64,000 nucleotides of DNA, taken from contig JACKNM010000006.1 in assembly GCA_024234875.1 (NCBI GenBank), forward strand, positions 186,001-250,000, written 5' to 3'. The position numbers and the translations under genes were made by a program. Numbering within the stretch: the first letter of the stretch is position 1; the number at the start of each line of letters is the position of its first letter. Positions 1 through 7,602 of the stretch are shown in pieces. The notes beneath the pieces were generated by a model. The model made no database searches. It was not told the origin of the DNA and saw only the letters and a list, made by a program, of their open reading frames with translations. Origin of the DNA: Ectothiorhodospiraceae bacterium. Its GTDB lineage: Bacteria > Pseudomonadota > Gammaproteobacteria > HK1.

Positions 1-74
1 GTGTCGGCGGGGCTGGCCGCGACCAGCGGCGAGGCGAACGCCGCCAGCAGGGGCAGCGCACGTAGACGAGTCAT
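1..74 (-). CDS. N-terminus of an exported protein, cut by the window edge
   Basis: Only the first 24 codons are inside the window. They read MTRLRALPLLAAFASP followed by LVAASPAD. A basic start, a hydrophobic stretch and an Ala-rich end make this a classic Sec signal peptide with a likely cut after the AA or AAS. A GGAG-type ribosome binding site lies just upstream of the ATG at 74. The mature protein lies outside the window, so no function can be given. It is read in the same direction as the gene at 164-2143 but 89 bases separate them. Confidence 0.6.
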   Translation of the reverse strand, partial: MTRLRALPLLAAFASPLVAASPAD

Positions 75-163
75 CGGGTTCTCCTGCAGGTCCGTGCGAC
101 GCGGCGGAGCCCGGTTCCGGGCTCCGTCGACTCGGCGCCGATTCTACCGTTCGCGGTGGGCTC

Positions 164-2143
164 TCAGGCGGTGATGGTCACTCGTACCGACCCTGTCGGG
201 GTCTCGAGATTCCCGCTGTCGTCGACCGCGCGGCAGACGAGCTCGTAGCTGCCCGGGCCTGGCGGCGTCCAGGTGTGGCGCCAGGACTCGCGACCATCGG
301 CCGGATGCCAGCTCGCGCCGCCGTCGGTCGAGACCTCGACGCCGGCGACGCAGCCGCCACCGGTGTCGATCGCGGTGCCGCTGACCGACACCGGCCCGAG
401 GCCGGCGGTCGCGCCGTCGCGCGGGGTGTGAATCACCGATGCGGGTGGCTCGTGGTCGGTGGAGGCAGCGGCCGGCACGAGGTCCGGCTGCAGCGTCGCC
501 GGCTGCACGCCCATGTCGGCGAACAGGTTCACCGTCGCCTGCTGGATGTTGCGATCCGGCCCGTTCGGATCGACGCCGACCCGCGTGGTGTTGATGTTCA
601 CGCGCTCCGGCGGCACCCCGGTCTCGGTGTCGTGGTGGGCGTCGAGACCCCATGCCCACTGCACCGTCCCCGCCCCGAACACCAGCGCACCGCTCGCATG
701 GCGGTACATCACCAGGTGGTGGGTCGCGGTGCCGGAATCGAACACCGAGCCGCAGTCCTGCACGTAGGGCACGCCGTCGATGGTGGTCTCCGAGAGCCGG
801 AACAGGCCGGGTGGCCGGAAACCGTTGTCGATGTCCTCGTCCCACTCGTGGCCGAGCAGGCCCTTGAGCAGCACCGCGCACTCACCGGGGCGCAGCCTCG
901 CCACCTCGGTGTTGCGCCAGAACCGCAGATGCGCGTACTCGGCCGGCACGATCAGTGGATCGTTGCGCCAGGCGTTGACGGTGAAGATGGTCCCGGTGAG
1001 CGCGTTCTCCGGCTGCGGCCCCTCCGGGTTGAAGGGGCGGGAGTCGCGCCAGGTTCCGGTCCACACGTCCGGCACCGGATCGATCTTCGCGTTGTCGTGG
1101 GTCTCCTTGTAGGTGACCAGCGTGCGGTAGTCCTCCGCGGAGCCGTCGATGCTGGGCTCCCATCGAGTCTTCCAGAACACCTCGTTGCCGCTGAAGAACC
1201 CGAGGTTCACACCGGCGTCGCGCGCGGCCTCGACGTTGCGGCGCTGGCTCGCCGACCAGTACTCGTCGTGGGCGACCGACAGGAACAGGCGGTGGTTCTT
1301 GATCAACTCGCCGCGGCGGTCGCTGTCGACCCCGGTGGTGTAGGTGACGTCGTAGCCGTTCGCCTCCAGGAAGCGCACGAACGGGTACTCGCCGTTGAAG
1401 ACCGTGTTCACCGCGCGGTAGTGACGGGTCTCGAGCGGGCGGTTGTAGCTCACCTTGTAGGCGCGCGGTGGGCCGCCGTGCTGGCGCGGGTACTCGGGGT
1501 CGAGTCGGCCATAGGTGCAGTGACCACCGTAGCGGTTGTAGGCCTGCCAGGTGGTGTCGGCGGTCTGGAACAGGACGTCGGAGCGGCTCGCGTCGTCGCG
1601 GACCACGAAGTAGATGTGGCTCGCGCGCGGCTCGCGCAGCGCGATGCGCAGCCGCCCGTGGCCGAGCGATCCGTAGGCGTGGGCGACCGCCGCGGGGCGC
1701 TCGGCGGGCTCGGTGGGCGAGTTGTCGGCGCGCCAGCTCGTCGGGCCGTCGTCCATTCGCACCAGGCGAGCGAAGTAGATGCCCGAGGTGGCGTCGGCCG
1801 GTGATTGCCACGAGGCCGAGACCGCCCAGTTGCCGCAGTCGTAGAGCCGGGTGTCGGGATCGCGCAGGCCTTCGGGTTGCGCCTGCGGAAGCGGTACCGA
1901 GGGGCGGATGGTGTCGACGAGTCGCGCCCCCATGCCGCCGTAGTAGCCCATGCGGTAGATGTCGATGCGGTAGTCGTCGGAGTCGGTCTTGATCTTGAAG
2001 TGGATCGTCTCGCCGCGATCGATGCTGATGTCGTGCCCGAAGCCCTGGATACTCGGGTCGCCCCAGCCGTTGACGTCCCACTCGGTGCTCGGCGAGCCGG
2101 GGAGCAGATTCTCGCGGACGATCGCGTTCGACGACGTGCTCAT
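164..2143 (-). CDS. N,N-dimethylformamidase large-subunit-like protein with C-terminal Ig-like domain
   Basis: 659 residues. The body (about residues 1-560) resembles the large (beta) subunit family of N,N-dimethylformamidase, the iron enzyme that splits dimethylformamide to dimethylamine and formate. Conserved-looking blocks include HDEYWS at 292-297 and the nearby FFSGNEVFWKTRWE, the region that carries tyrosine and glutamate iron ligands in characterised enzymes. The last ~90 residues form an Ig-like beta-sandwich that starts near PPASVIHTP and ends in VRVTITA, as in other extended members. There is no signal peptide, so it is probably cytoplasmic. The start has a GGAGGA site 3 bases before the ATG. 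No small alpha subunit is visible nearby, so true dimethylformamidase activity is uncertain; the family also contains many uncharacterised amidohydrolases. A formamidase-like gene precedes it in the same direction, 70 bases away. Confidence 0.75.
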   Translation of the reverse strand: MSTSSNAIVRENLLPGSPSTEWDVNGWGDPSIQGFGHDISIDRGETIHFKIKTDSDDYRIDIYRMGYYGGMGARLVDTIRPSVPLPQAQPEGLRDPDTRLYDCGNWAVSASWQSPADATSGIYFARLVRMDDGPTSWRADNSPTEPAERPAAVAHAYGSLGHGRLRIALREPRASHIYFVVRDDASRSDVLFQTADTTWQAYNRYGGHCTYGRLDPEYPRQHGGPPRAYKVSYNRPLETRHYRAVNTVFNGEYPFVRFLEANGYDVTYTTGVDSDRRGELIKNHRLFLSVAHDEYWSASQRRNVEAARDAGVNLGFFSGNEVFWKTRWEPSIDGSAEDYRTLVTYKETHDNAKIDPVPDVWTGTWRDSRPFNPEGPQPENALTGTIFTVNAWRNDPLIVPAEYAHLRFWRNTEVARLRPGECAVLLKGLLGHEWDEDIDNGFRPPGLFRLSETTIDGVPYVQDCGSVFDSGTATHHLVMYRHASGALVFGAGTVQWAWGLDAHHDTETGVPPERVNINTTRVGVDPNGPDRNIQQATVNLFADMGVQPATLQPDLVPAAASTDHEPPASVIHTPRDGATAGLGPVSVSGTAIDTGGGCVAGVEVSTDGGASWHPADGRESWRHTWTPPGPGSYELVCRAVDDSGNLETPTGSVRVTITA

Positions 2144-2213
2144 GGGTCCTCCAGTGGTGCTCGACGGCCCGCTGCGGGGTGTCGGATCATCAGACGCTGT
2201 GGGGTCGGTGCGA

Positions 2214-3173
2214 TCAGACCAGCAGGCCCTTCGGGAGCATCCCGTGCACGCCCTTCTCGCCGTTGACGGTCTGGGTCACGTGGAAGTCCACCGCCAGGGA
2301 GCAGAACGTGTAGGCCTGCTCGCGCGAGAGATTGGTGCGCGCGCAGATGAAGGCGATCATCTCGCGCACGGCCTGCTTCATCGCCTGGTCGAGATCCTCG
2401 TTGATCCCCATCGAGATGTAGTGGGTGGGGGTCTCGGCACGAGGCTGGGTGAGCAGCGGGTGAGCAGAGTCGGTCGCCCGGTGCAGCACGAAGGTGAAGG
2501 TGCCGGTGAGGCACATCTCGAGCGCGCTCACGCAGACCTCGCCGTCGCCCTGCACGCCGTGACCGTCGCCGGCGGAGAACAGCGCGCCGTCGTTCCACAC
2601 CGGCAGGTAGAGCGTGCTGCCGGCGACCAGCTCCTTGTTGTCCAGGTTGCCGCCGTGCACGCGCGGCTGAATCGACGATACCGGCCCGAATGCGGGTGGC
2701 GGCGCCACGCCCATCACCCCGAAGAACGGCGAGAGCGGAATCTCCGTGCCCCACGGCATGATCCCTACCCGACGCTCGCGATCGACCCGGATGTGGGTGA
2801 GCACCGAGTCGTGGAAGTCCTCCGGGAGGGTGCCGAGCAGTGGGCGGATCATGTTGTAGCCCCAGTCCCAGCCGAGCTCGACCGCCTCGATCCGCACCTC
2901 CAGCATGTCCCCGGGCCGCGCGCCCTCGATGGCGATCGGGCCGGTGATGGTGTGGCCGACCATCCGCGCGCCCCTCTGGGCGGCGATGATGGCCTCGACC
3001 GCGGGGTGCACCCGCAGGCCGGAGTCGGGGGCCGGCAGGACCTCGGGGCGGCCGGAGACGCACTCGACCACCACGGTGTCTCCGCTCGCGACGGTGAGGA
3101 CCGGCGGGAACTCCGCGCTGAAGACCCCGATGCGCACGGTGTCGGGGGTCGCGGGGAGGTGGTGTCGGGCCAT
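2214..3173 (-). CDS. acetamidase/formamidase family protein
   Basis: 319 residues of the FmdA/AmdA family, zinc-dependent amidases that hydrolyse formamide or acetamide to the acid and ammonia. Family blocks are seen: the GHTITGPIAIEGARPGD segment near the N-terminus, the MPWGTEIPLSPFFGVMG stretch, the GGNLDNKEL block, and the metal-site loop FSAGDGHGVQGDGEVC. I chose the ATG at 3173 because GAGGAG sits 6 bases upstream; a longer frame reaching 3260 has no such site and adds a non-conserved 29-residue tail. It lies upstream of the dimethylformamidase-like gene in the same direction, so the two may form an amide-degrading unit that releases formate. The exact amide is inferred, not shown. Confidence 0.85.
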   Translation of the reverse strand: MARHHLPATPDTVRIGVFSAEFPPVLTVASGDTVVVECVSGRPEVLPAPDSGLRVHPAVEAIIAAQRGARMVGHTITGPIAIEGARPGDMLEVRIEAVELGWDWGYNMIRPLLGTLPEDFHDSVLTHIRVDRERRVGIMPWGTEIPLSPFFGVMGVAPPPAFGPVSSIQPRVHGGNLDNKELVAGSTLYLPVWNDGALFSAGDGHGVQGDGEVCVSALEMCLTGTFTFVLHRATDSAHPLLTQPRAETPTHYISMGINEDLDQAMKQAVREMIAFICARTNLSREQAYTFCSLAVDFHVTQTVNGEKGVHGMLPKGLLV

Positions 3174-3334
3174 GATGGTCTCCTCGGGTGGCGCCGGCGC
3201 GAAGCGTATCAGCTCGCGGGCCGGTTGCGATGCCTCGGACACGGAGTCTGGTCTCGCCACCGCCGCCGGAGCGAGAATGCGTCACCGGCGTCGCGCGCGA
3301 GAGCCCCTTGCGCCCCGGCACGAGGAGCGAGCTC

Positions 3335-4336
3335 ATGGCCACCGGAGCCCACAAGATCGAGTACGAGGTGCTGAAGGGCTGGGAGCAGATGCCCGAGGGG
3401 TGGTCGTTCGTCGAGGTGGCCGGGGTGGCGTGCGACTCCCGTGACCGGGTCTACGTCTTCTGCCGCGGTGATCACCCGATGATCGTCTTCGACAAGGAGG
3501 GGCGGTTCCTCGACGCCTGGGGCGAGGGTGTGTTCGCCAATCCCCACGGCATCTTCATCGACGACCGCGACCGGGTGTGGTGCGTCGACAACGGCGACCA
3601 CACCGTGCGCCGATTCGACACCGCCGGGAATCTCGAGCTCACCATCGGCGAGCCCGGCGTCGAGGCCGACACCGGGTTCGAGCTCGACAAGTCGCCGGTG
3701 CAGCGCTCGGCCGGACCGTTCAATCGCTGCACCAACGTCGCGGTGATGAAGACCGGCGAGTTCTACGTCGCCGACGGGTACGGCAACGCGCGGGTGCACA
3801 AGTTCGCCGCCGACGGCACGCTCGAGCTCTCCTTCGGTGAGCCGGGCAGCGGGCCGGGTCAGTTCAACCTGCCACACGGCATCGCCCTCGACTCCGCCGG
3901 TCAGGTCTACGTGGCCGACCGCGAGAACTCGCGGGTGCAGATCTTCTCGCCGCGTGGCGAGTACCTGCGCGAATGGTCGTGGACGGCTCGACCTTGCGAC
4001 CTCTTCGTCGACGACCAGGACAACATCTACATCGCCGAGCTCGGGCACATCATCCTGCGCCCGGTGCCGGTGCACTGGCGGTGGTTCCACGGCTGCCCGC
4101 CGTGCCACGAGGCCTATGCCACCGTGACCATCACCGACCCGGACGGCTCGCGGCACGCGGTCATCGGCGGGCCGAGCCCGTTGTTGCCGGGCAACTTCAT
4201 CGCCCCGCACGGGATCTGGGCCGACTCCGAGGGCAGCTTCTACGTCGGCGAGGTCACGAAGTCGAGCGGGGGCTTCGAGCACTTCGCGCCGATGACCCCA
4301 CCGACGTTCCAGAAGTTCATCCGTCGCGCCGGCTGA
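3335..4336 (+). CDS. NHL-repeat six-bladed beta-propeller protein (peptidylamidoglycolate-lyase-like)
   Basis: 333 residues with repeated NHL motifs of the kind xFxxPHGIxxDxxGxVYVADxxNxRV: FANPHGIFIDDRDRVWCVDN, the FYVADGYGNARVHKF block, QFNLPHGIALDSAGQVYVAD, and a last blade around FIAPHGIWADSEGSFYVGE. This is the fold of bacterial relatives of peptidyl-alpha-hydroxyglycine lyase; many of them act on small ligands of unknown identity. No signal peptide is seen, so a cytoplasmic place is likely. The ATG at 3335 follows GAGGAG by 8 bases; an in-frame extension to 3188 is rejected as low-complexity Arg/Pro sequence. The gene diverges from the formamidase gene with a 161-base shared upstream region. 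Confidence 0.8.
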   Translation: MATGAHKIEYEVLKGWEQMPEGWSFVEVAGVACDSRDRVYVFCRGDHPMIVFDKEGRFLDAWGEGVFANPHGIFIDDRDRVWCVDNGDHTVRRFDTAGNLELTIGEPGVEADTGFELDKSPVQRSAGPFNRCTNVAVMKTGEFYVADGYGNARVHKFAADGTLELSFGEPGSGPGQFNLPHGIALDSAGQVYVADRENSRVQIFSPRGEYLREWSWTARPCDLFVDDQDNIYIAELGHIILRPVPVHWRWFHGCPPCHEAYATVTITDPDGSRHAVIGGPSPLLPGNFIAPHGIWADSEGSFYVGEVTKSSGGFEHFAPMTPPTFQKFIRRAG

Positions 4337-4384
4337 GCGGAGAACGAGCGGGCCGGAACCGCCCCCGCCGGCATCCGCAAGCGC

Positions 4385-5440
4385 TCAGTCGGCCGGGCGC
4401 ACACCCAAGATCTGCGCGTGGCGATCGGCGTAGCGGTCCCACGCGTCGGGGTTGAGAATGCGCGGCGGACGCTTCGCGGCCAGCAGGTCGACGATCTGCG
4501 CCACCGTACCGGTCGCCATGTTGGTGCGCGCCTCGTGGGTCACGCCGGCGGTGTGCGGGCTGACGACCACGCGCTCGAGGTGGAGCAGCGGATGATCCAG
4601 CGCCGGTGGCTCATGGTCCCAGACGTCGAGCCCGGCACCGGCGATCTGCCCCGCGCGCAGCGCCGCAGCCAGTGCCGCCTCGTCGTGGATGCCGCCGCGC
4701 GCGGTGTTGACGAAGTAGGCACTCGGCTTCATCGCGGCAAAGGCCGCGGCATCGAACATCCGCTCGCTGCGGCTGTTCCGCGGGCAGTGCACGGTGACGA
4801 AGTCCGCGCTCGCGAGCAGCGTCGGGAAATCGACCGATCGCGCCCCGCGCTCGGTGAACTGCGCCGGGGTGATGAACGGGTCGAAGGCGATCACCTCCAT
4901 CGCGAACGCGGCCCGGGCGATCGCCGCGACCCGCGTGCCGACGTGCCCGAGGCCGACGATGCCGAGCGTGCGCCCGTACATGTCGTGCCCCATCAGCGTC
5001 TCGCGCGCGAGCTCCGGGACCGAGCGCACTGCATGGTCGGCCTCGAGAATGCGCTTGGTGAGGCAGAGCATCATTCCGAATGCGTGCTCCGCGACCGCCT
5101 CCTTGTTGCCGCCGGCCTGGTTGACCACGAGGACGCCGGCGCGGGTGCAGGCGTCGATGTCGACGGTGTCGCAGCCCGAGCCGTTGGCCGATACCGCGAG
5201 CAGCGACGGACAGCGCGCGAGCAGATCACCGTGGGCCCAGAACTGGCTCGGTAGCTCCGAGCGGGTGGAGCGAATCTGGTAGACGTGGGCGGCGCCGAGC
5301 TCGTCCCACAGCGCCGCCTCGGGGGCGTCGAGTCGCAGGCGACGCCAGTCGATCTGTGGGTTGGCGGCGGTGTGCTCCTCGGCGATCGCGTGCGACCAGC
5401 GCTCGAAGAAGACGACTCGGGGCTTGCTCGACTCACTCAT
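4385..5440 (-). CDS. D-2-hydroxyacid dehydrogenase (phosphoglycerate-dehydrogenase-like)
   Basis: 351 residues. NAD-dependent reductase of 2-oxoacids. The Rossmann motif GIVGLGHVGTRVAAIA is clear. Catalytic Arg lies in NTARGGIHDEAAL, Glu in DVWDHEPPALDHP and the active-site His in VVSPHTAGVT. The substrate-domain signature SANGSGCDTVDIDACTRAG shows the usual NADH-dependent glycerate/phosphoglycerate-type pattern, without an ACT domain. The ATG at 5440 was chosen because the upstream 19 codons are not conserved-looking; the ribosome site is weak. It ends convergent to the NHL gene, 48 bases apart. A second, only moderately similar enzyme lies at 12827-13789. The physiological substrate cannot be told from sequence. 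Confidence 0.85.
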   Translation of the reverse strand: MSESSKPRVVFFERWSHAIAEEHTAANPQIDWRRLRLDAPEAALWDELGAAHVYQIRSTRSELPSQFWAHGDLLARCPSLLAVSANGSGCDTVDIDACTRAGVLVVNQAGGNKEAVAEHAFGMMLCLTKRILEADHAVRSVPELARETLMGHDMYGRTLGIVGLGHVGTRVAAIARAAFAMEVIAFDPFITPAQFTERGARSVDFPTLLASADFVTVHCPRNSRSERMFDAAAFAAMKPSAYFVNTARGGIHDEAALAAALRAGQIAGAGLDVWDHEPPALDHPLLHLERVVVSPHTAGVTHEARTNMATGTVAQIVDLLAAKRPPRILNPDAWDRYADRHAQILGVRPAD

Positions 5441-5583
5441 GGGGTTGACTCGGGGCTCGTTGCTTCGGGGTGGCGAACATAGCAGACCGGGCGTCACCGC
5501 GGGCGGCCGGTGACCTTGGTACCGGACGTCGTCGGACGATGGCTCTGGATGCGACCCTCCGTCCGGTGTACAAGCTGCGGCTC

Positions 5584-6363
5584 ATGGCAACCCCGGAGCA
5601 CGTCCCGATGACCGCCGGCCTGCACGACGAACAGATCCCTCGCGAGATCGACCCGGAAACCGGGCTTCCCATCGGACCCCCGGTGGCCGACCCCTCGCCC
5701 GCCGCACGGCCGGGGCGCATCGTGTTGGAAGGCCGGTGGTGCCGCCTCGAGCCGCTCGATCCGGTCCGCCACGGCGACGAGCTCTACGCCGCAGCCACCC
5801 CGCCCGACAAGGCGGCGAGGCATCGCTACCTGCCGGACGCGGCGCCGGAGTCGCGCGCGGCCTTCCAGGGCTGGCTGGAGCGGACCGCGGCCGCCGCCGA
5901 CCCGCTCGCCTTCGCGGTGATCGATCTGCGCAGTGGTCGAGTGGAGGGTCGCCAGACCCTGATGCGGATCACGCCGGAGCACCGTTGCATCGAGATCGGC
6001 AACATCTATTGGGGTCCGGCGATCGCGCGCACTCCGGTCAGCACCGAGGCGAACTACCTGTTCGCGCGTCACGTGTTCGAGGATCTCGGCTATCGGCGTC
6101 ACGAGTGGAAGTGCGACGCGCTCAATGCCCCGTCACGCGCGGCGGCGTTGCGCTTCGGGTTCACCTACGAGGGCCACTTCCGGCGCGCGGTGATCATTCG
6201 TGGACGTAGCCGCGATACCGCCTGGTTCTCGATGATCGAGGAGGAGTGGCCGGCGTTGAAGGCGGCCTACGAGCAGTGGCTCGCGCCGGACAATTTCGAC
6301 TCGGCGGGACGCCAGCGAACGCGCCTCGGCGTGCTGACCGCGGCCGCGCTCGGGCGCGGCTGA
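5584..6363 (+). CDS. GNAT family N-acetyltransferase (RimJ/RimL-like)
   Basis: 259 residues. The acetyltransferase fold is seen in the middle: RIVLEGRWCRLEPLDPVRHG starts it, the IEIGNIYWGPAIARTP strand follows, and the acetyl-CoA region reads NYLFARHVFEDLGYRRHEWK. The end NAPSRAAALRFGFTYEGHFR is typical of RimJ/RimL relatives, which acetylate ribosomal proteins or small amines. The N-terminal IPREIDPETGLPIGPPV is common to a subgroup of uncharacterised members. The start is open: ATG at 5584, or ATG at 5608, which has GGAG 9 bases upstream. It diverges from the hydroxyacid dehydrogenase gene at 5440. Confidence 0.85.
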   Translation: MATPEHVPMTAGLHDEQIPREIDPETGLPIGPPVADPSPAARPGRIVLEGRWCRLEPLDPVRHGDELYAAATPPDKAARHRYLPDAAPESRAAFQGWLERTAAAADPLAFAVIDLRSGRVEGRQTLMRITPEHRCIEIGNIYWGPAIARTPVSTEANYLFARHVFEDLGYRRHEWKCDALNAPSRAAALRFGFTYEGHFRRAVIIRGRSRDTAWFSMIEEEWPALKAAYEQWLAPDNFDSAGRQRTRLGVLTAAALGRG

Positions 6364-6393
6364 CGCGGGGGAAACCCGGTACCCGCGGGCAGG

Positions 6394-7185
6394 TCAGCGC
6401 GCTCGCGGACCTCGCCCGGGCGCGGCTGCGGGGCGGCGGCCCTGGCCCCGAGATTGCCGCCGGTGCGAGCCGAATCCGGCCATCGCCAGCAGACCGAGGG
6501 CGAGCGTTCCGGGCTCGGGGACGCTCGCGAGCGTTCGGCCGTACTGCAGGTGGTCGACCTCCCAGTCGTCCGAGCTGCCGGCCATCGAGATCACGATGCG
6601 CCCGATCCCGCCTTCCGAGATCGCTCCGAAGAACCGGTCCTCGGCGGTCTCGCCGAAGGTCGAGCCATCCCCGACCGCGCTCGGCCCCACCAGTCCCAGC
6701 GACACGCCGAGGCCGTCGAAGGCCTGGAACGTCACCTCGCCGAGGCCGTTGTCGGGGTTGGCGAAGCCGACGTCGGTCCACACGATGCCGACATGTGTCG
6801 GCAGACCGCCGAGCGCGATGGCGTCGAACTCGAAGGTGAAGACCGAGGTGCCGCCGGGGAAGCCCGAGAAGAACGAGTGGCCACCCGCGCCGGAGCCGTC
6901 GACGGTGCCGTCGTCACCGTCGACCGAGTCGGTCTGGGGGCTCGGGCCCACCACGAAGCCGCCGGAGGTCGAGGTCACCCCGGGAGTGCTCAGGGCCCCG
7001 TCCTCGAAGTCCTCGAGGTGGAAGTACTCGGTGAACGTGAGGCCCGCGAAGGGGCTGTCGGACGACTGCGCGTAGGGCAGGGGACCGAGTAGGAGCGGCG
7101 CCGAGGCGGCGAGGGCGGGCGCCGCGAGCAACGCCAACGCGCATCCGTACCGCACCAACGTCCGGCCGAGAGTGTCACCGTCCAT
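6394..7185 (-). CDS. PEP-CTERM sorting domain protein of unknown function
   Basis: 263 residues. An N-terminal signal peptide (LVRYGCALALLAAPALAASA) leads to a Gly/Ser/Thr-rich beta-sandwich body. The C-terminal sorting signal reads VPEPGTLALGLLAMAGFG then SHRR, beginning at residue 222. Such proteins are exported and processed by exosortase, usually in bacteria that make extracellular polysaccharide. No exosortase gene is in the window. An oddity is the ~20-residue basic Pro/Arg tail after the Arg cluster, where most family members stop within a few residues; this might be a lost stop codon. The ATG at 7185 fits the signal peptide; longer in-frame starts do not. Function of the body is not recognised. 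Confidence 0.8.
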   Translation of the reverse strand: MDGDTLGRTLVRYGCALALLAAPALAASAPLLLGPLPYAQSSDSPFAGLTFTEYFHLEDFEDGALSTPGVTSTSGGFVVGPSPQTDSVDGDDGTVDGSGAGGHSFFSGFPGGTSVFTFEFDAIALGGLPTHVGIVWTDVGFANPDNGLGEVTFQAFDGLGVSLGLVGPSAVGDGSTFGETAEDRFFGAISEGGIGRIVISMAGSSDDWEVDHLQYGRTLASVPEPGTLALGLLAMAGFGSHRRQSRGQGRRPAAAPGRGPRAR

Positions 7186-7303
7186 GTCCTGCCCCCATCG
7201 ATCGGGTCGGAGCGACCCGCTGCGCGGGAATCTCGCTCCTGCGGGGGGTGGAGATCCGTGACGTGGCGCACGTTCGCGCGCCGTCGTGCACGCTGCGGGT
7301 GGT

Positions 7304-7345
7304 CGCGGGCCAGGCGCCGGGGGTGGACCCGGCACCTGGCCCGCG
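7304..7345 (-). terminator. large inverted repeat downstream of the MoaD-like gene
   Basis: Arms at 7304-7322 and 7327-7345 pair in 17 of 19 positions around a 4-base loop. The structure starts six bases after the stop of the leftward gene at 7351-7602. There is no run of T residues, so it is better seen as a 3' stabilising or Rho-assisted stop structure than as a standard intrinsic terminator. Confidence 0.5.
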
Positions 7346-7350
7346 CGATC

Positions 7351-7602
7351 TCAACCGGCCTCGATCTTCGGCAGGAAGTACACCTCGGCGTTCTCGCGCA
7401 GCGGCTGGAAGTACGCGCTCTCGTGGAGCTCGCCGTCGATGGCGACGGTGGTCTCCTCCTCCAGGAACTCGCCGATCCCGGGGAAGCGCTCCTCCATGGC
7501 CTTGATCACGCCGCGCAGGTTGCGCGCCTCGATCTCGAACTCCTTCTGCCCGCCGGTGTGCTCGATGCTGGTCCCGGTGGACAGGACCACCCTGACCGTC
7601 AC
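7351..7602 (-). CDS. MoaD/ThiS-family ubiquitin-like protein without diglycine end
   Basis: 83 residues with the beta-grasp pattern of MoaD/ThiS sulfur carriers: VRVVLSTGTS start, the LRGVIKAMEERFPGIGEFL helix, a middle VAIDGEL strand, and the end NAEVYFLPKIEAG. MoaD proteins normally end in Gly-Gly, whose last Gly is adenylated and thiocarboxylated; here the end is Ala-Gly. The GTG start at 7602 overlaps the TGA of the molybdopterin-binding subunit gene (GTGA), so translation is probably coupled. The position suggests a role in loading or sulfuration of the molybdenum cofactor of that enzyme. A non-carrier, structural role is possible if the altered tail is not functional. Confidence 0.75.
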   Translation of the reverse strand: MTVRVVLSTGTSIEHTGGQKEFEIEARNLRGVIKAMEERFPGIGEFLEEETTVAIDGELHESAYFQPLRENAEVYFLPKIEAG

